From Undibacter mobilis (GTDB taxonomy: Bacteria > Pseudomonadota > Alphaproteobacteria > Rhizobiales > Xanthobacteraceae), in NCBI RefSeq assembly GCF_003367195.1, contig NZ_QRGO01000001.1:730501-794500 (forward strand): a DNA stretch of 64,000 nt, in the 5' to 3' direction. Numbering within the stretch: position 1 is the stretch's first letter; each line of letters opens with the position of its first letter. The position numbers and the translations under genes are program-made. Of this stretch, positions 37,210 to 45,500 are shown in pieces. The notes under the pieces were generated by a model. It had not been told where the DNA came from, ran no database searches, and saw only the letters and a program-made list of their open reading frames with translations.

Positions 37210-38418
37210 TCAGTTCGCGCTGGCGGGACGCAGCTTCTTGACCTCGTTGTCGCCGGGCAGAACGGAAGCGCCATCCACGTACTTGATGTCATCCATCGTG
37301 CCCTTGCCCTTCTCGAGCGCGATCTTGCCGACATAGGCACCCATCGTCGCCTGATGATCGCTGGCGCGATACTGGAACGGACCGAACGGGCTCTGCACGT
37401 AAAGGCCCTTGAAAGCTTCGACCAGCGAGTCGGCGTCGAGGCCCTTGGTCTTGGCGAGACCTGCAGCGATCGATTTGATCGTGCTGTAGCCGACCACCGA
37501 ACCGAGACGCGGATAGTCGTTGAACTTCTTCTGGTACGCCGTGAGGAAGGCGACGTGTTCCGGCGTCTTGATCTTGTCCCAGGGATACCCGGTGACGACC
37601 CAGCCGACGGGGGCTTCGGCGCCGAGCGGATCGAGATATTCCGGCTCGCCCGACAGAAGGCTGACCACGGTGCGGTCCTTGAACACGCCGCGAGTATTTC
37701 CCTCACGCACGAACTTGGCGAGGTCGGGCCCGAACAGCACGTTGAAGATCGCGTCCGGCTTGGCATCGTCGATCGCCTGCGCCACAGCACCGGCATCGAC
37801 CTTGCCGAGCGGCGGGGCCTGTTCGGTGACGAACTCGACGTCCGGCTGGGCCTTCTGCAGCATCGCCTTGAAGTTCTGGACCGCCGACTGGCCGTATTCG
37901 AAGTTCGGATAGACCAGCGCCCAGCGCTTCTTCTTGGCGGCGATCGCGGCCGGCATCAGCATCGCCGTCTGCATGTAGGTCGTTGCGCGCAGGCGGTAGG
38001 TATACTTGTTGCCGTTTTCCCAAGTGATCTTGTCGGTGAGCGGCTCGGCGGCGAGGAAGAACACCTTCTTCTGGCCGGCGAAGTTCGTCACAGCAAGGCC
38101 GATATGCGACAGGAAGGTGCCGGCAATCATCACCACGCCTTCGCGCGTCACCAGCTCTTCGGCAACACGCACAGCCTCGCCGGGATTGCCGCCGTCGTCG
38201 CGGATGATCAGTTCGATCTTCTTGCCGTTGACGCCGCCTTTGGCGTTAACCTCCTCGAGCGCCAATTCCATGCCCTTCTTGTAGGGATCGAGGAAGGCGG
38301 GCTGCGACTTGTAACTGTTCAGTTCACCGATCTTGATCGTATCCTGTGCCACCGCCGGAAAACTCAACCCGGCGGCGAGGACGAAGGCTAGCGAACTGAG
38401 ATAGTGTTTGGCTTTCAT
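37210..38418 (-). CDS. ABC transporter substrate-binding protein (HAAT family), operon 2
   Basis: A 402-residue periplasmic binding protein with a signal peptide (SLAFVLAAGLSFPAVAQ, about residues 9-25) and the Peripla_BP_6 pattern: TIKIGELNSYKSQPAFLDPY, GMELALEEVNAKGGVNGKKI, EAVRVAEELVTREGV. It differs strongly from the operon 1 protein. It serves the fused permease and LivG/LivF-like ATPases downstream. The neighbouring hydrolase, SDR and MarR genes suggest a catabolic substrate, possibly an aromatic acid; this is inferred from context only. Confidence 0.88.
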   Translation of the reverse strand: MKAKHYLSSLAFVLAAGLSFPAVAQDTIKIGELNSYKSQPAFLDPYKKGMELALEEVNAKGGVNGKKIELIIRDDGGNPGEAVRVAEELVTREGVVMIAGTFLSHIGLAVTNFAGQKKVFFLAAEPLTDKITWENGNKYTYRLRATTYMQTAMLMPAAIAAKKKRWALVYPNFEYGQSAVQNFKAMLQKAQPDVEFVTEQAPPLGKVDAGAVAQAIDDAKPDAIFNVLFGPDLAKFVREGNTRGVFKDRTVVSLLSGEPEYLDPLGAEAPVGWVVTGYPWDKIKTPEHVAFLTAYQKKFNDYPRLGSVVGYSTIKSIAAGLAKTKGLDADSLVEAFKGLYVQSPFGPFQYRASDHQATMGAYVGKIALEKGKGTMDDIKYVDGASVLPGDNEVKKLRPASAN

Positions 38419-38586
38419 CGGACGACTCCATGCGTGGCGGCACCTGGGATCAGGTCACCGCGAGTTCGACAATTCGTGCTTCCCCAATCGGATTTTTTTC
38501 GGTGTTCCGAATAGTCCGACTGCCTTTCCACCCTGTCAAGCAAACGTCCCGGCATGAATGCAGAATGAGCCCCGATCGGCGGCTGC

Positions 38587-39405
38587 TCACCCTCTCGGCC
38601 GATCGCGGAAGCGGTCCATGAGCGGCTTGTCCTGGCCGCCATCGATTTCGATCATGGTGCCATTGACCATGTGCATCATGGGCGACGCCAGCATGACGAC
38701 GAGATTGGCGACTTCCTCAACCTCCGCGATACGACCGAGCGGAATCGAGGCTGGCGCCAGCTTGTCGGCTTCTTCCCGCGGAATCTTCATGTCGCGCGCC
38801 ATGGCATCGACCAGACCGGCCCAGCGCTCGGTCCGCACCGGGCCCGGATTGACCGCCACAAAGGAGATATTCTCCTTGCCGTACTGCCCGGCGAGCGACA
38901 GCGTGAGATTCTGGCCCGCCGCGTTGGCTGCACCGGGGCAGATTTCCCAGTAGGACGGCTTCACACCGTCATTGCCGATGAGGTTGACGACACGGCCGCC
39001 GCCCTGGGCACGCATGATCGGCAGCACGTAGCGCAGACAGCGCACATAGCCCATGAACTTGAGCTGCAGACCCTTTTCCCAGTCGTCTTCCGTCAAATGC
39101 TCGATGACGCCGCCGGCGGCGGAGCCGGCATTGTTCACCATGATGTCGATGCGGCCGAGCGCTTTGTGGCCCTGCTCGACGAAATTCCTGGCCTCCTTGT
39201 CGGAGCGCAAATCCGCCGTGATCGGCACGATCTTGCGGCCGGTGGCCTTGGCGATTTCGTCGGCCGTTGCCTTGAGCGGCTCCATGCGGCGCGCGCAAAT
39301 GGCAACATCGACGCCTTCCTTGGCGAGCGCCAGCGCAATGCCCTTGCCGATTCCTTCCGAACCGCCGGTTACCAGTGCGGTCTTACCCTTTAAGTTCAGG
39401 TCCAT
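38587..39405 (-). CDS. Short-chain dehydrogenase/reductase-fold protein with non-canonical active site
   Basis: A 272-residue SDR. The cofactor-binding TGGSEGIGKGIA (residues 14-25) and the NNAGSA motif are normal. The catalytic part is not: where classical SDRs have Ser and YxxxK, this protein reads NLIGNDGVKPSYWEICPG then AANAA, so alignment on the KAA helix puts Gly at the Lys position and Glu at the Tyr position, and Gly where Ser is expected. It may use the nearby Tyr or Lys, or have lost redox chemistry. The gene is between the alpha/beta hydrolase (39 bases) and the binding-protein gene of operon 2. Confidence 0.8.
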   Translation of the reverse strand: MDLNLKGKTALVTGGSEGIGKGIALALAKEGVDVAICARRMEPLKATADEIAKATGRKIVPITADLRSDKEARNFVEQGHKALGRIDIMVNNAGSAAGGVIEHLTEDDWEKGLQLKFMGYVRCLRYVLPIMRAQGGGRVVNLIGNDGVKPSYWEICPGAANAAGQNLTLSLAGQYGKENISFVAVNPGPVRTERWAGLVDAMARDMKIPREEADKLAPASIPLGRIAEVEEVANLVVMLASPMMHMVNGTMIEIDGGQDKPLMDRFRDRPRG

Positions 39406-39444
39406 CCTGAGTCTCCATTCACTCTGTCGGTTGTCTTGTTCGAT

Positions 39445-40302
39445 TTACGGGGCGCGGTGCGACATCCACTTGCCGGCCTCGGCATTGGCGATGAGGTCGG
39501 CGAGCGCGGCGTTGAACGCGGCCGGCTCTTCGCTGGTAATGGTGTGACCGGAGCGCGGAATGACGACGAGACCCGCGGTGGGCACCGTGCGCTTGATGAA
39601 GACGCTCGCCTCCAGGCACCAGTCGTCCTCGTCACCAACCAGCACCAGAAGCGGCAGCTTGAATTTCTTGAGGTCGTCCTGGATGTCCCACAAGGTCGGG
39701 CGCTTGGACTGGACCTCGCGCATGGTCATGGCATGACCGACCGGCGAATGCTCGGCGAGCATCTTCGCAAATTCGGCAAAGCCGCGCGGATCCTTGTATT
39801 TGTGCGTCTGCCGCGTCGCGCCGTCGGCATAGCGTGCCGCCGCAGTGGGGAAATCGACGGTCTCGAACATCTTGGCGGTTTCGCGCGAGGCTTCGCGCGT
39901 CTGCTCGACGATCTTGGCGTCCGGGCTGGAGCCGTAGCCACAGCCGGCGGCCGTCACCGACAGACAACGCTCCGGATACTTGATTCCGACCAGCAGCGCA
40001 GTAAGCGCGCCCATGGAATGGCCGACAATGTGAGCCTTGTCGATTTTCAGCGCGTCCATCAGCGCGATCACATCATCGCGCGCCAGATCCTGGCCGTATT
40101 TTCCCGGGTCGGTCGGCACATCGGACGGCGGATACCCGCGCTGGCTGTAAGTGATGCAGCGGTGCGCCCGCGAAAAGAACCGCATCTGCGGCTCCCAGGT
40201 GCGCCAGTCGCCGGCATATTCGTGAATAAAAACGATGGGCGTGCCGCTTCCGGCTTCCTCGTAGTAGAGGCTGACGCCATCCTTGGTTCGGATCTGCGAC
40301 AT
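39445..40302 (-). CDS. Alpha/beta-fold hydrolase
   Basis: A 285-residue hydrolase. The ATG at 40302 follows an excellent GAGGGAAC ribosome-binding site, so the open frame beyond it to 40338 is not used. The nucleophile elbow is GHSMGA, the acid residue is probably in GDEDDW, and the His in PRSGHTITSE. The oxyanion region reads FIHEYAGDW, with Glu where many relatives have Gly (HG). Such enzymes act as esterases, C-C hydrolases or lactonases in catabolic operons. It is the first gene of the minus-strand run leading to Liv-type operon 2, and a palindromic operator candidate is 29 bases upstream. Confidence 0.88.
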   Translation of the reverse strand: MSQIRTKDGVSLYYEEAGSGTPIVFIHEYAGDWRTWEPQMRFFSRAHRCITYSQRGYPPSDVPTDPGKYGQDLARDDVIALMDALKIDKAHIVGHSMGALTALLVGIKYPERCLSVTAAGCGYGSSPDAKIVEQTREASRETAKMFETVDFPTAAARYADGATRQTHKYKDPRGFAEFAKMLAEHSPVGHAMTMREVQSKRPTLWDIQDDLKKFKLPLLVLVGDEDDWCLEASVFIKRTVPTAGLVVIPRSGHTITSEEPAAFNAALADLIANAEAGKWMSHRAP

Positions 40303-40330
40303 CGTTCCCTCGCTCTCGCGGTAGTTATTA

Positions 40331-40344
40331 GTTTGCACACAAAC
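40331..40344. promoter_or_regulatory. Candidate operator palindrome, site 1
   Basis: GTTTGCACACAAAC is a perfect inverted repeat (GTTTG-N4-CAAAC). It lies 29 bases upstream of the alpha/beta hydrolase ATG, next to a TAATAA that could be a -10, in the divergent region shared with the SsuA-like gene. It matches site 2 at 43927-43940 in 12 of 14 bases. Confidence 0.55.
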
Positions 40345-40512
40345 AAATCCCGAGTAAAGTCCAAAGACGTGAATGCCGGGATCCTGCTTCGACGGGGCCT
40401 TGCGGTGACGCGACTTGTCTCATCGCCCGGCCCTGACGGACGATAGAAACGCGCTTGAAGCCAATCGGCTTAAAGCGAAAGGTTTGGTCGCCTCCATCAG
40501 GGAGAAGAGTCG

Positions 40513-41490
40513 ATGTTTTCTTTTCGACGCCGCTTCACTGCACTGATCGCTGCCGTCGCCCTTGCCGCGGTTTTTGCGCCGCCCGCCGAGGCGCAACTGA
40601 AAACCACCATCAAGGTCTCCAGCCTGACGCTGCCGGTCATCGCGCCGCTGGTCTGGAATATCATGAAGACACGCGGCCTGGACGAGAAGCATGGCTTCAC
40701 GCTGGAAATTCAGGCCTATCCCGCGATCTCCGCCTATTATGCCGGCTTTGCCACCGGCGAAACCGACGTCGTGCTGGGCGGCCCGACGGTTTTTCAGAAG
40801 CTCTATCAGGAAGGCGTGCCGGCCCGCATCATCGGCACCGGCATAACACTCGCCGATCTCGTGATCTTCGCCAAGGACCCGGCGATCAAGTCGCTTGCCG
40901 ACCTCAAGGGCAAGCAAATTGCCATGGACATGGGCAGCGCGCAGTTTCAGGTGGTGAAGATCTATGCACTGGCCAAGGGCATCGACCTCGGCAAGGACAT
41001 CACTGTCGTCAACGCCAACTTCGCAGTGGCGCGCGCGCAACTCGAAGCCAGCCGCGTCGACGCGGCGATGGTGATCGAACCGCTCGCCAGCATCATCACC
41101 AGACAGAACCCGGACTGGAAAGTCATCTTCAACGGCGCCGAAGGCTGGAAGGAAGTCACGGGCGAGACCGGCTGGGAGCTGGTGCCCGCCATGCGCGCCG
41201 GCCTGATCGAGAAAGACCCGACGGCGCCGAAGAAGCTCATCGCCGCGCTGCAGGACGTCGCCAAGGTTTTTCATGAGGAAACCGCGGCTGCCGACAAGAT
41301 CGGCGCCGAAACCACCAAGCTGCCACCCGGCATTCTCTCTGCTGCAATCTCCGGCGGACGCTTCCGGTTCGAGGTGAAGCCGATGTCCGACACCGCCGCC
41401 CGCAAATCGGTGAAGGACATGATGGAGCTGGCTGTGAAGGCCGGTTTCTACACGCAAGTCCCGGACGACAAGATCTTCTACGCGCAGTAG
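40513..41490 (+). CDS. ABC transporter substrate-binding protein (SsuA/TauA/NMT1-like)
   Basis: A 325-residue periplasmic protein with signal peptide RFTALIAAVALAAVFAPPAEA (to about residue 27) and the NMT1/nitrate-sulfonate-taurine binding fold: PVIAPLVWNIMKTRGLDEKH, VLGGPTVFQKLYQEGVPARI, ADLKGKQIAMDMGSAQFQV. A GGGAGAAG ribosome-binding site precedes the ATG. With the permease and ATPase genes that follow it forms a complete importer. Relatives carry sulfonates, nitrate, pyrimidine precursors, riboflavin or aromatic acids, so the substrate is not fixed. Confidence 0.87.
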   Translation: MFSFRRRFTALIAAVALAAVFAPPAEAQLKTTIKVSSLTLPVIAPLVWNIMKTRGLDEKHGFTLEIQAYPAISAYYAGFATGETDVVLGGPTVFQKLYQEGVPARIIGTGITLADLVIFAKDPAIKSLADLKGKQIAMDMGSAQFQVVKIYALAKGIDLGKDITVVNANFAVARAQLEASRVDAAMVIEPLASIITRQNPDWKVIFNGAEGWKEVTGETGWELVPAMRAGLIEKDPTAPKKLIAALQDVAKVFHEETAAADKIGAETTKLPPGILSAAISGGRFRFEVKPMSDTAARKSVKDMMELAVKAGFYTQVPDDKIFYAQ

Positions 41491-41494
41491 GCCA

Positions 41495-42268
41495 ATGGCG
41501 CTCGAGACCCCGCGGGAATCTGCACCTGACATTGCGTTTCCCAGGCAGACGTTCATTTCGCTGCTGATCTTCGCCGCAGCGTGGGAAACGCTGTCTCACC
41601 TTGCGCCCTATCTCGGCATCCCGCCTTTCGCGGTGCCGAGCCTCGTGAAGATCGCGAAGAGCATCGCCACGATCACGCCGCTCGATATCGTGGTGACGCT
41701 GGCGCGCGTCATCGGCGCGCTGATTGTCTCCTTCGTGCTCGGCCTGCTCGTGGCCATGGCGATGTATCGCTCGCAAACCCTCGACAACTATCTGCATCCG
41801 ATGATCCGCATCTTGATGGCCGTGCCCGTGGTGTCGTGGATCCTTTTCGCGGTGCTGTGGTTTCCCGGCGTGGAATTCCGCATCGCCTTTGTGCTGGTGG
41901 TCGTCTGCGGCCCGGTGTTCCTGGTCGACTCGCTCGACGCCATGCGCGGCGTGTCGCGCGATTTGCGCAACATGATGCTGTCGTTCCGACCGACGGCCAG
42001 CGACTATTTCGTCAAGCTGATGCTGCCGGCGATCCTGCCCAGCGTGTTCACGAGCTGGAAGGTCAACATCAGCCTGGCCATCCGCGTCGTCACCATCGCC
42101 GAACTGGTCGGCGCCGTGACCGGCATCGGGCACCAACTCTCCGTCGCGCAGGAACTGTTCTCGGTAGCGGACGTGTTCGCCTGGACCATCGTTCTGGTGG
42201 CGCTTCTGTTCCTGCTCGAAGCGCTGGTCGCGCGGGTGGAGCGCCGGCTGCTGCGGTGGCGCACATGA
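41495..42268 (+). CDS. ABC transporter permease (SsuC/TauC-like)
   Basis: A 257-residue inner-membrane permease of the BPD_transp_1 type with six or so TM helices. It includes the EAA-type cytoplasmic loop MMLSFRPTASDYFVKLMLPA near residues 158-177 and the following SVFTSWKVNISLAIRVVTIA. Four bases separate it from the binding-protein gene, and its stop overlaps the ATPase start (ATGA). It forms the homodimeric channel of the SsuABC-like importer. Confidence 0.88.
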   Translation: MALETPRESAPDIAFPRQTFISLLIFAAAWETLSHLAPYLGIPPFAVPSLVKIAKSIATITPLDIVVTLARVIGALIVSFVLGLLVAMAMYRSQTLDNYLHPMIRILMAVPVVSWILFAVLWFPGVEFRIAFVLVVVCGPVFLVDSLDAMRGVSRDLRNMMLSFRPTASDYFVKLMLPAILPSVFTSWKVNISLAIRVVTIAELVGAVTGIGHQLSVAQELFSVADVFAWTIVLVALLFLLEALVARVERRLLRWRT

Positions 42269-43062
42269 CCAGCCCGCCTCCCATCGCCGCGCGCGGCCTG
42301 CGCAAAGTCTTCCGCCAGACAACGTCAGGCCAATCGGTCGTCGCCATCGACCGGCTCGATCTCAGCATCGCGCCGAAGGAAGTCGTCGCCATCGTCGGGC
42401 AGACCGGCTGCGGCAAATCGACCTTCTTCGATCTGATGATCGGCCTCGACAAGCCGACCGAAGGTACGCTGACCATCGGCGATCGCAGCCCCTTCGCCGA
42501 CTTCGACTATTTTCGCGGAAAAATCGCCACCGTATTCCAGCAGGACCGCCTGCTGCCGTGGCGAACCGCCCTCGACAACGCCAAACTGCCGCTCGAACTC
42601 CTACGCGTGCCGGAGAACGAGCAGCGCGAACGCGCGCTGCAATGGCTGACGCGGCTGGGGCTCGCCCATTTCGTCAACGCCTATCCCCACGAACTGTCCG
42701 GCGGCATGCGCCAGCGCGTGGCGATCGCCCGCGCTTTCGCCGTGCAGCCGGCAATCCTGTTGGCCGACGAAGCCTTCGGTCATCTCGACGAAGTCACCGC
42801 GGCCGAATTGCGCGGCGAATTTCTGGCGCTGGCGCGCGAATGCGGCTCGACCGCCATTCTCATCACGCACCAGTTAGAGGAAGCCATTGCCGTCGGCGAC
42901 CGCATCGTGGTGTTCGGCAAGTCGGCGAAGCTGCTCGCCGACATTCACGTCAAGCAATGGGACGCCGCCGACTACGGCACCTTGCGCGAGGCGATTCAGG
43001 CGACGTTGCAAGGCAACGTCGCCGATCGGCGCCTCGTTCACACGGCTAGCGCCTCGGCATGA
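42265..43062 (+). CDS. ABC transporter ATPase (SsuB/TauB-like)
   Basis: A 265-residue ATPase. The start is the ATG at 42265 overlapping the permease stop. Walker A is GQTGCGKST near residue 44, the Q-loop region FQQDRLLPWRTALDNAKLPL is characteristic of the nitrate/sulfonate/taurine group, the signature is ELSGGMRQRVAIARAF and Walker B ILLADEAFGHLD. Its 3' end overlaps the 3' end of the convergent cyclase gene by 17 bases. Confidence 0.9.
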   Translation: MTSPPPIAARGLRKVFRQTTSGQSVVAIDRLDLSIAPKEVVAIVGQTGCGKSTFFDLMIGLDKPTEGTLTIGDRSPFADFDYFRGKIATVFQQDRLLPWRTALDNAKLPLELLRVPENEQRERALQWLTRLGLAHFVNAYPHELSGGMRQRVAIARAFAVQPAILLADEAFGHLDEVTAAELRGEFLALARECGSTAILITHQLEEAIAVGDRIVVFGKSAKLLADIHVKQWDAADYGTLREAIQATLQGNVADRRLVHTASASA

Positions 43063-43897
43063 TGGCGCGCGCGGCATCGCCGATCGCTTCGACCGACATG
43101 TCGGTGTCCTCGAAGCAGACGATGCGGCACGGGCAGCTTTCCAGCCCCTCATAGCGCCACGGGAAGGCGCCGATCACGCAGCGCTTGTTGAGCATCAGCT
43201 CAATGTCGCCGCCGATGTTCTCGGCGTGCAGCAGGCCTTCGGCGAAGGCCCAGGTGTGGAACGGAAACACATTGTCGCGGACCAGCCGGCCTGACTTCTT
43301 GTGCGTGAATTCGAAGGTGCCGAAGAACTCGCCGGGCGTCTTGCCGTGCTTCTTCGTGAATTCCTCGGCAATATCCGGCCGCATGAAGCGGATCGAGGTG
43401 TTCATGGCGTGATCGCAGGAGCCGGTGTCCATGCCCCACCACTTGATCTTCTTCTTCAGCATCCAGTGCAAGGTGTCGAGGTTCGGCCCCGGGTGATAGC
43501 AGAAGTACTTCACCAGATCCTGCTGCGGCCGGCCTTCATAGTGCTTGTGCCAGCCGGTATGCAGGATGAGGATATCGCCCTCGCGGATATCGGCGCCCGA
43601 TGACTCGATGATCTCCGGCGTAATCACCGCCCAGTCGTGCATGTGCTTGGAGATATCGACCACGACGCCGCGATTCATCAGGTAGTCGAGCGGCAGGTGC
43701 GCCATGTCGCCGTTCGGATCGTCGGTCGCGTGCATGGCGCCGTCGAAATGGGTGCCGACATGCAGCGCGGTGTCGATGCGCTGCGCCACGATGCGCACCG
43801 TCTGCAGGTTCTGCGCGTAGTACATCTTGTTGCCGGCATAACCGACCCAGCCGGGCGTATGCACGTTCATGACGTGGGAGAGATCGACGACTTTCAT
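43046..43897 (-). CDS. Cyclase-family metal-dependent hydrolase (kynurenine formamidase/isatin hydrolase-like)
   Basis: A 283-residue protein. The ATG at 43897 (MKVVDLSHVMNVHTPGW) is preceded by GGAG and matches the family's start, so the open frame up to 43981 is discarded. The signature H-x-G-T-H-x-D-x3-H is present as HVGTHFDGAMH near residue 50, and a further metal/acid region reads WWGMDTGSCDH. The family hydrolyses cyclic or N-formyl amides such as isatin and N-formylkynurenine. A palindrome resembling site 1 is 30 bases upstream of the ATG. A role in opening an N-containing ring would suit the nearby molybdenum hydroxylase but is speculative. Confidence 0.82.
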   Translation of the reverse strand: MKVVDLSHVMNVHTPGWVGYAGNKMYYAQNLQTVRIVAQRIDTALHVGTHFDGAMHATDDPNGDMAHLPLDYLMNRGVVVDISKHMHDWAVITPEIIESSGADIREGDILILHTGWHKHYEGRPQQDLVKYFCYHPGPNLDTLHWMLKKKIKWWGMDTGSCDHAMNTSIRFMRPDIAEEFTKKHGKTPGEFFGTFEFTHKKSGRLVRDNVFPFHTWAFAEGLLHAENIGGDIELMLNKRCVIGAFPWRYEGLESCPCRIVCFEDTDMSVEAIGDAARAIMPRR

Positions 43898-43926
43898 GCG
43901 CTGGGCTCCGTCTGGTACCGGCAATC

Positions 43927-43940
43927 GTTTGTGTACCAAC
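43927..43940. promoter_or_regulatory. Candidate operator palindrome, site 2
   Basis: GTTTGTGTACCAAC, read on the other strand GTTGGTACACAAAC, matches site 1 (GTTTGCACACAAAC) in 12 of 14 positions and keeps the GTTTG-N4-CAAAC layout with one arm mismatch. It is 30 bases upstream of the cyclase ATG, nearly the same spacing as site 1 to its gene (29). Confidence 0.5.
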
Positions 43941-43946
43941 AGTCCA

Positions 43947-44696
43947 TCACAGGACGGATCGCAAAGCCAGATGCCCGCCAAGCATCAGCAGGCCGGCGAA
44001 AAAGCATAGCCGGAATACCTCCGGCCTTATGCGGCCCCTGAGTAATTGGCCGAGCCTCATGCCGACCAGCACGGCGACAAGGCCTGCCAACGATGGCCAC
44101 ATCAAATCGGCGTTCAACTCACCCGCGTGGCCCAGCGCGGCCGCAAGCGCAATCGTGCAGACGGTGAAACACAGGCCGAGCGCCTGCACGAGCCGGTGGC
44201 GGTCGAGGCTCAGGCCCTGGATGTATGGCACCATGGGAATGGCGAAGACCCCGGTCGCGACCGTAATCGCGCCGGTGGCAATGCCGCAGGCAAAGCCGAT
44301 GATGCCTTCGCGCGCGGCCGGCACCTTGAATTCGATCTTGAACAGACCGAGCAAGGCATAGGCGACCAGCGCAAGACCGAGCCACAACGTCGCGCCGCTG
44401 CCGCCGCTGTGCACAAGCCAGATCGCGCCGATCGCGGTGCCGATGACGATGCCGGCGAACAGCGGCCACAGCCGCGCGACGAGTTCGCGAAAGGCGCCGC
44501 CCACCACGGCCTGCCAGATATTGCTGATCAGCGACGGCACGATCAGCACCGCGGCGGCTTGCGCCGGCGGCATCATCAGGCCGAGCAGACCGATGGCCAC
44601 GGTCGGCAAGCCCATGCCGATGACGCCTTTGACGAGACCGGCCAGCGCGAAAATCGCGGCGATCGCCAGCAGAGTCTGAAACGGAGCGATATCCAA
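43947..44696 (-). CDS. TauE/SafE-family membrane permease
   Basis: A 249-residue membrane protein with about eight TM helices and the duplicated TauE/SafE pattern: GLVKGVIGMGLPTVAIGLL near the N-terminus and GFACGIATGAITVATGVFAI in the second half. The TTG at 44696 is chosen as start because AAGGA lies eight bases before it and it opens directly into the first helix; the longer frame to 44804 is unlike the family. Members are thought to export sulfite, sulfoacetate or organic anions. It is 49 bases ahead of the cyclase gene on the same strand. Confidence 0.82.
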   Translation of the reverse strand: MDIAPFQTLLAIAAIFALAGLVKGVIGMGLPTVAIGLLGLMMPPAQAAAVLIVPSLISNIWQAVVGGAFRELVARLWPLFAGIVIGTAIGAIWLVHSGGSGATLWLGLALVAYALLGLFKIEFKVPAAREGIIGFACGIATGAITVATGVFAIPMVPYIQGLSLDRHRLVQALGLCFTVCTIALAAALGHAGELNADLMWPSLAGLVAVLVGMRLGQLLRGRIRPEVFRLCFFAGLLMLGGHLALRSVL

Positions 44697-45383
44697 TGTG
44701 CATTTCCTTCGTGAAGCGAACGGCGACCATGGTCGAGACCATGCGCAGGGGCAATGCGCAGTTCGGCAAGGCAGGGTCAATGATTGGCGAAGGGCTGCAG
44801 ACATGCGTCATCGCCCGCATTGTTTGGTCGGCCCCGGGCAGGCCGCAGTCCCGAACCTTCATTCCATCGCCCTTCGATAACGAGGGCGCGCGGAACGCCG
44901 GGGCCCGAACAGCCCCGCAGCTCTGTGCGCGTGTTGGTTTGGTAGTGCGCACAGACGTCGTCACCACGGAATTGCCGGACCTCCGGCGTTCCGCACGCGG
45001 TGTTTTGTGGCTTGCTCCGCTCGACCCCCGGTGGACGGACCATTGCTATCCACCGCTGCGGGACTTTCCTGCGCGGGCGGGGTGGCTTCCTCGCCGCCGG
45101 TTTGGGCGCGACCTGGTGTCGATCGCGCCGCCGCCGAAGACTTCTGCTCCCTTGGCACGCGCAGTTCCGCCCCAGTGGCGCGCGGCAAGGCGCGCCGGGA
45201 GCGAGCGGCTTGGACCGCCGGGAGGGGAATGTGCGCCGCATCTCCGACGCCCCGAACCCGGCCACCGCTCCCCGCCCCAGCATCTGGAGACGCTGATCAG
45301 ACACCCCTCGTCGAAGGGGCGGGATGCATGGGAATATAGACCTAGGCTTAAATACAGTCAAGCGGCATCTTGAATAAATTCCG
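44697..45383. other. Long intergenic region without a convincing gene
   Basis: About 690 bases with uninterrupted frames on both strands (for example 44777-45427 on the minus strand) but none that looks coding: they are very rich in Arg, Pro, Cys and Ser, have no ribosome-binding site, and match no fold I know. The part from about 44870 to 45330 has an even, structured GC-rich composition. I have an unverified impression that similar text is annotated as hypothetical proteins elsewhere in Bradyrhizobium relatives, which would suit a dispersed repeat or RNA. Promoters for the TauE gene must lie at its left edge. Confidence 0.4.
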
Positions 45384-45482
45384 CCCTCATGGTGAGGAGC
45401 CCGGCGCAGCCGGGCGTCTCGAACCATGGGGCCTCAATCCTTCGAGACGCCCTCGCTACGCTCGGGCTCCTCAGGATGAGGC
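45384..45482. repeat. Palindromic dispersed repeat (CTCATGGTGAGGAG / CTCCTCAGGATGAG type)
   Basis: The left arm CCTCATGGTGAGGAGCCCGG with GGGCGTCTCGAACCATG pairs with the right arm ATCCTTCGAGACGCC with GGGCTCCTCAGGATGAGG over about 99 bases. This pattern of two nested hairpins is common between genes in the Bradyrhizobium group. It lies 175 bases upstream of the M24-family gene. Confidence 0.75.
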
Positions 45483-45500
45483 CGAATAAGTGCTGCGGCA

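Noticed and set aside
44777..45427. A 216-codon minus-strand frame in the long intergenic region
   Set aside because: No start context, Arg/Pro/Cys-rich composition and no recognisable fold; it also runs into a palindromic repeat. Treated as non-coding, though a conserved misannotated element is possible.
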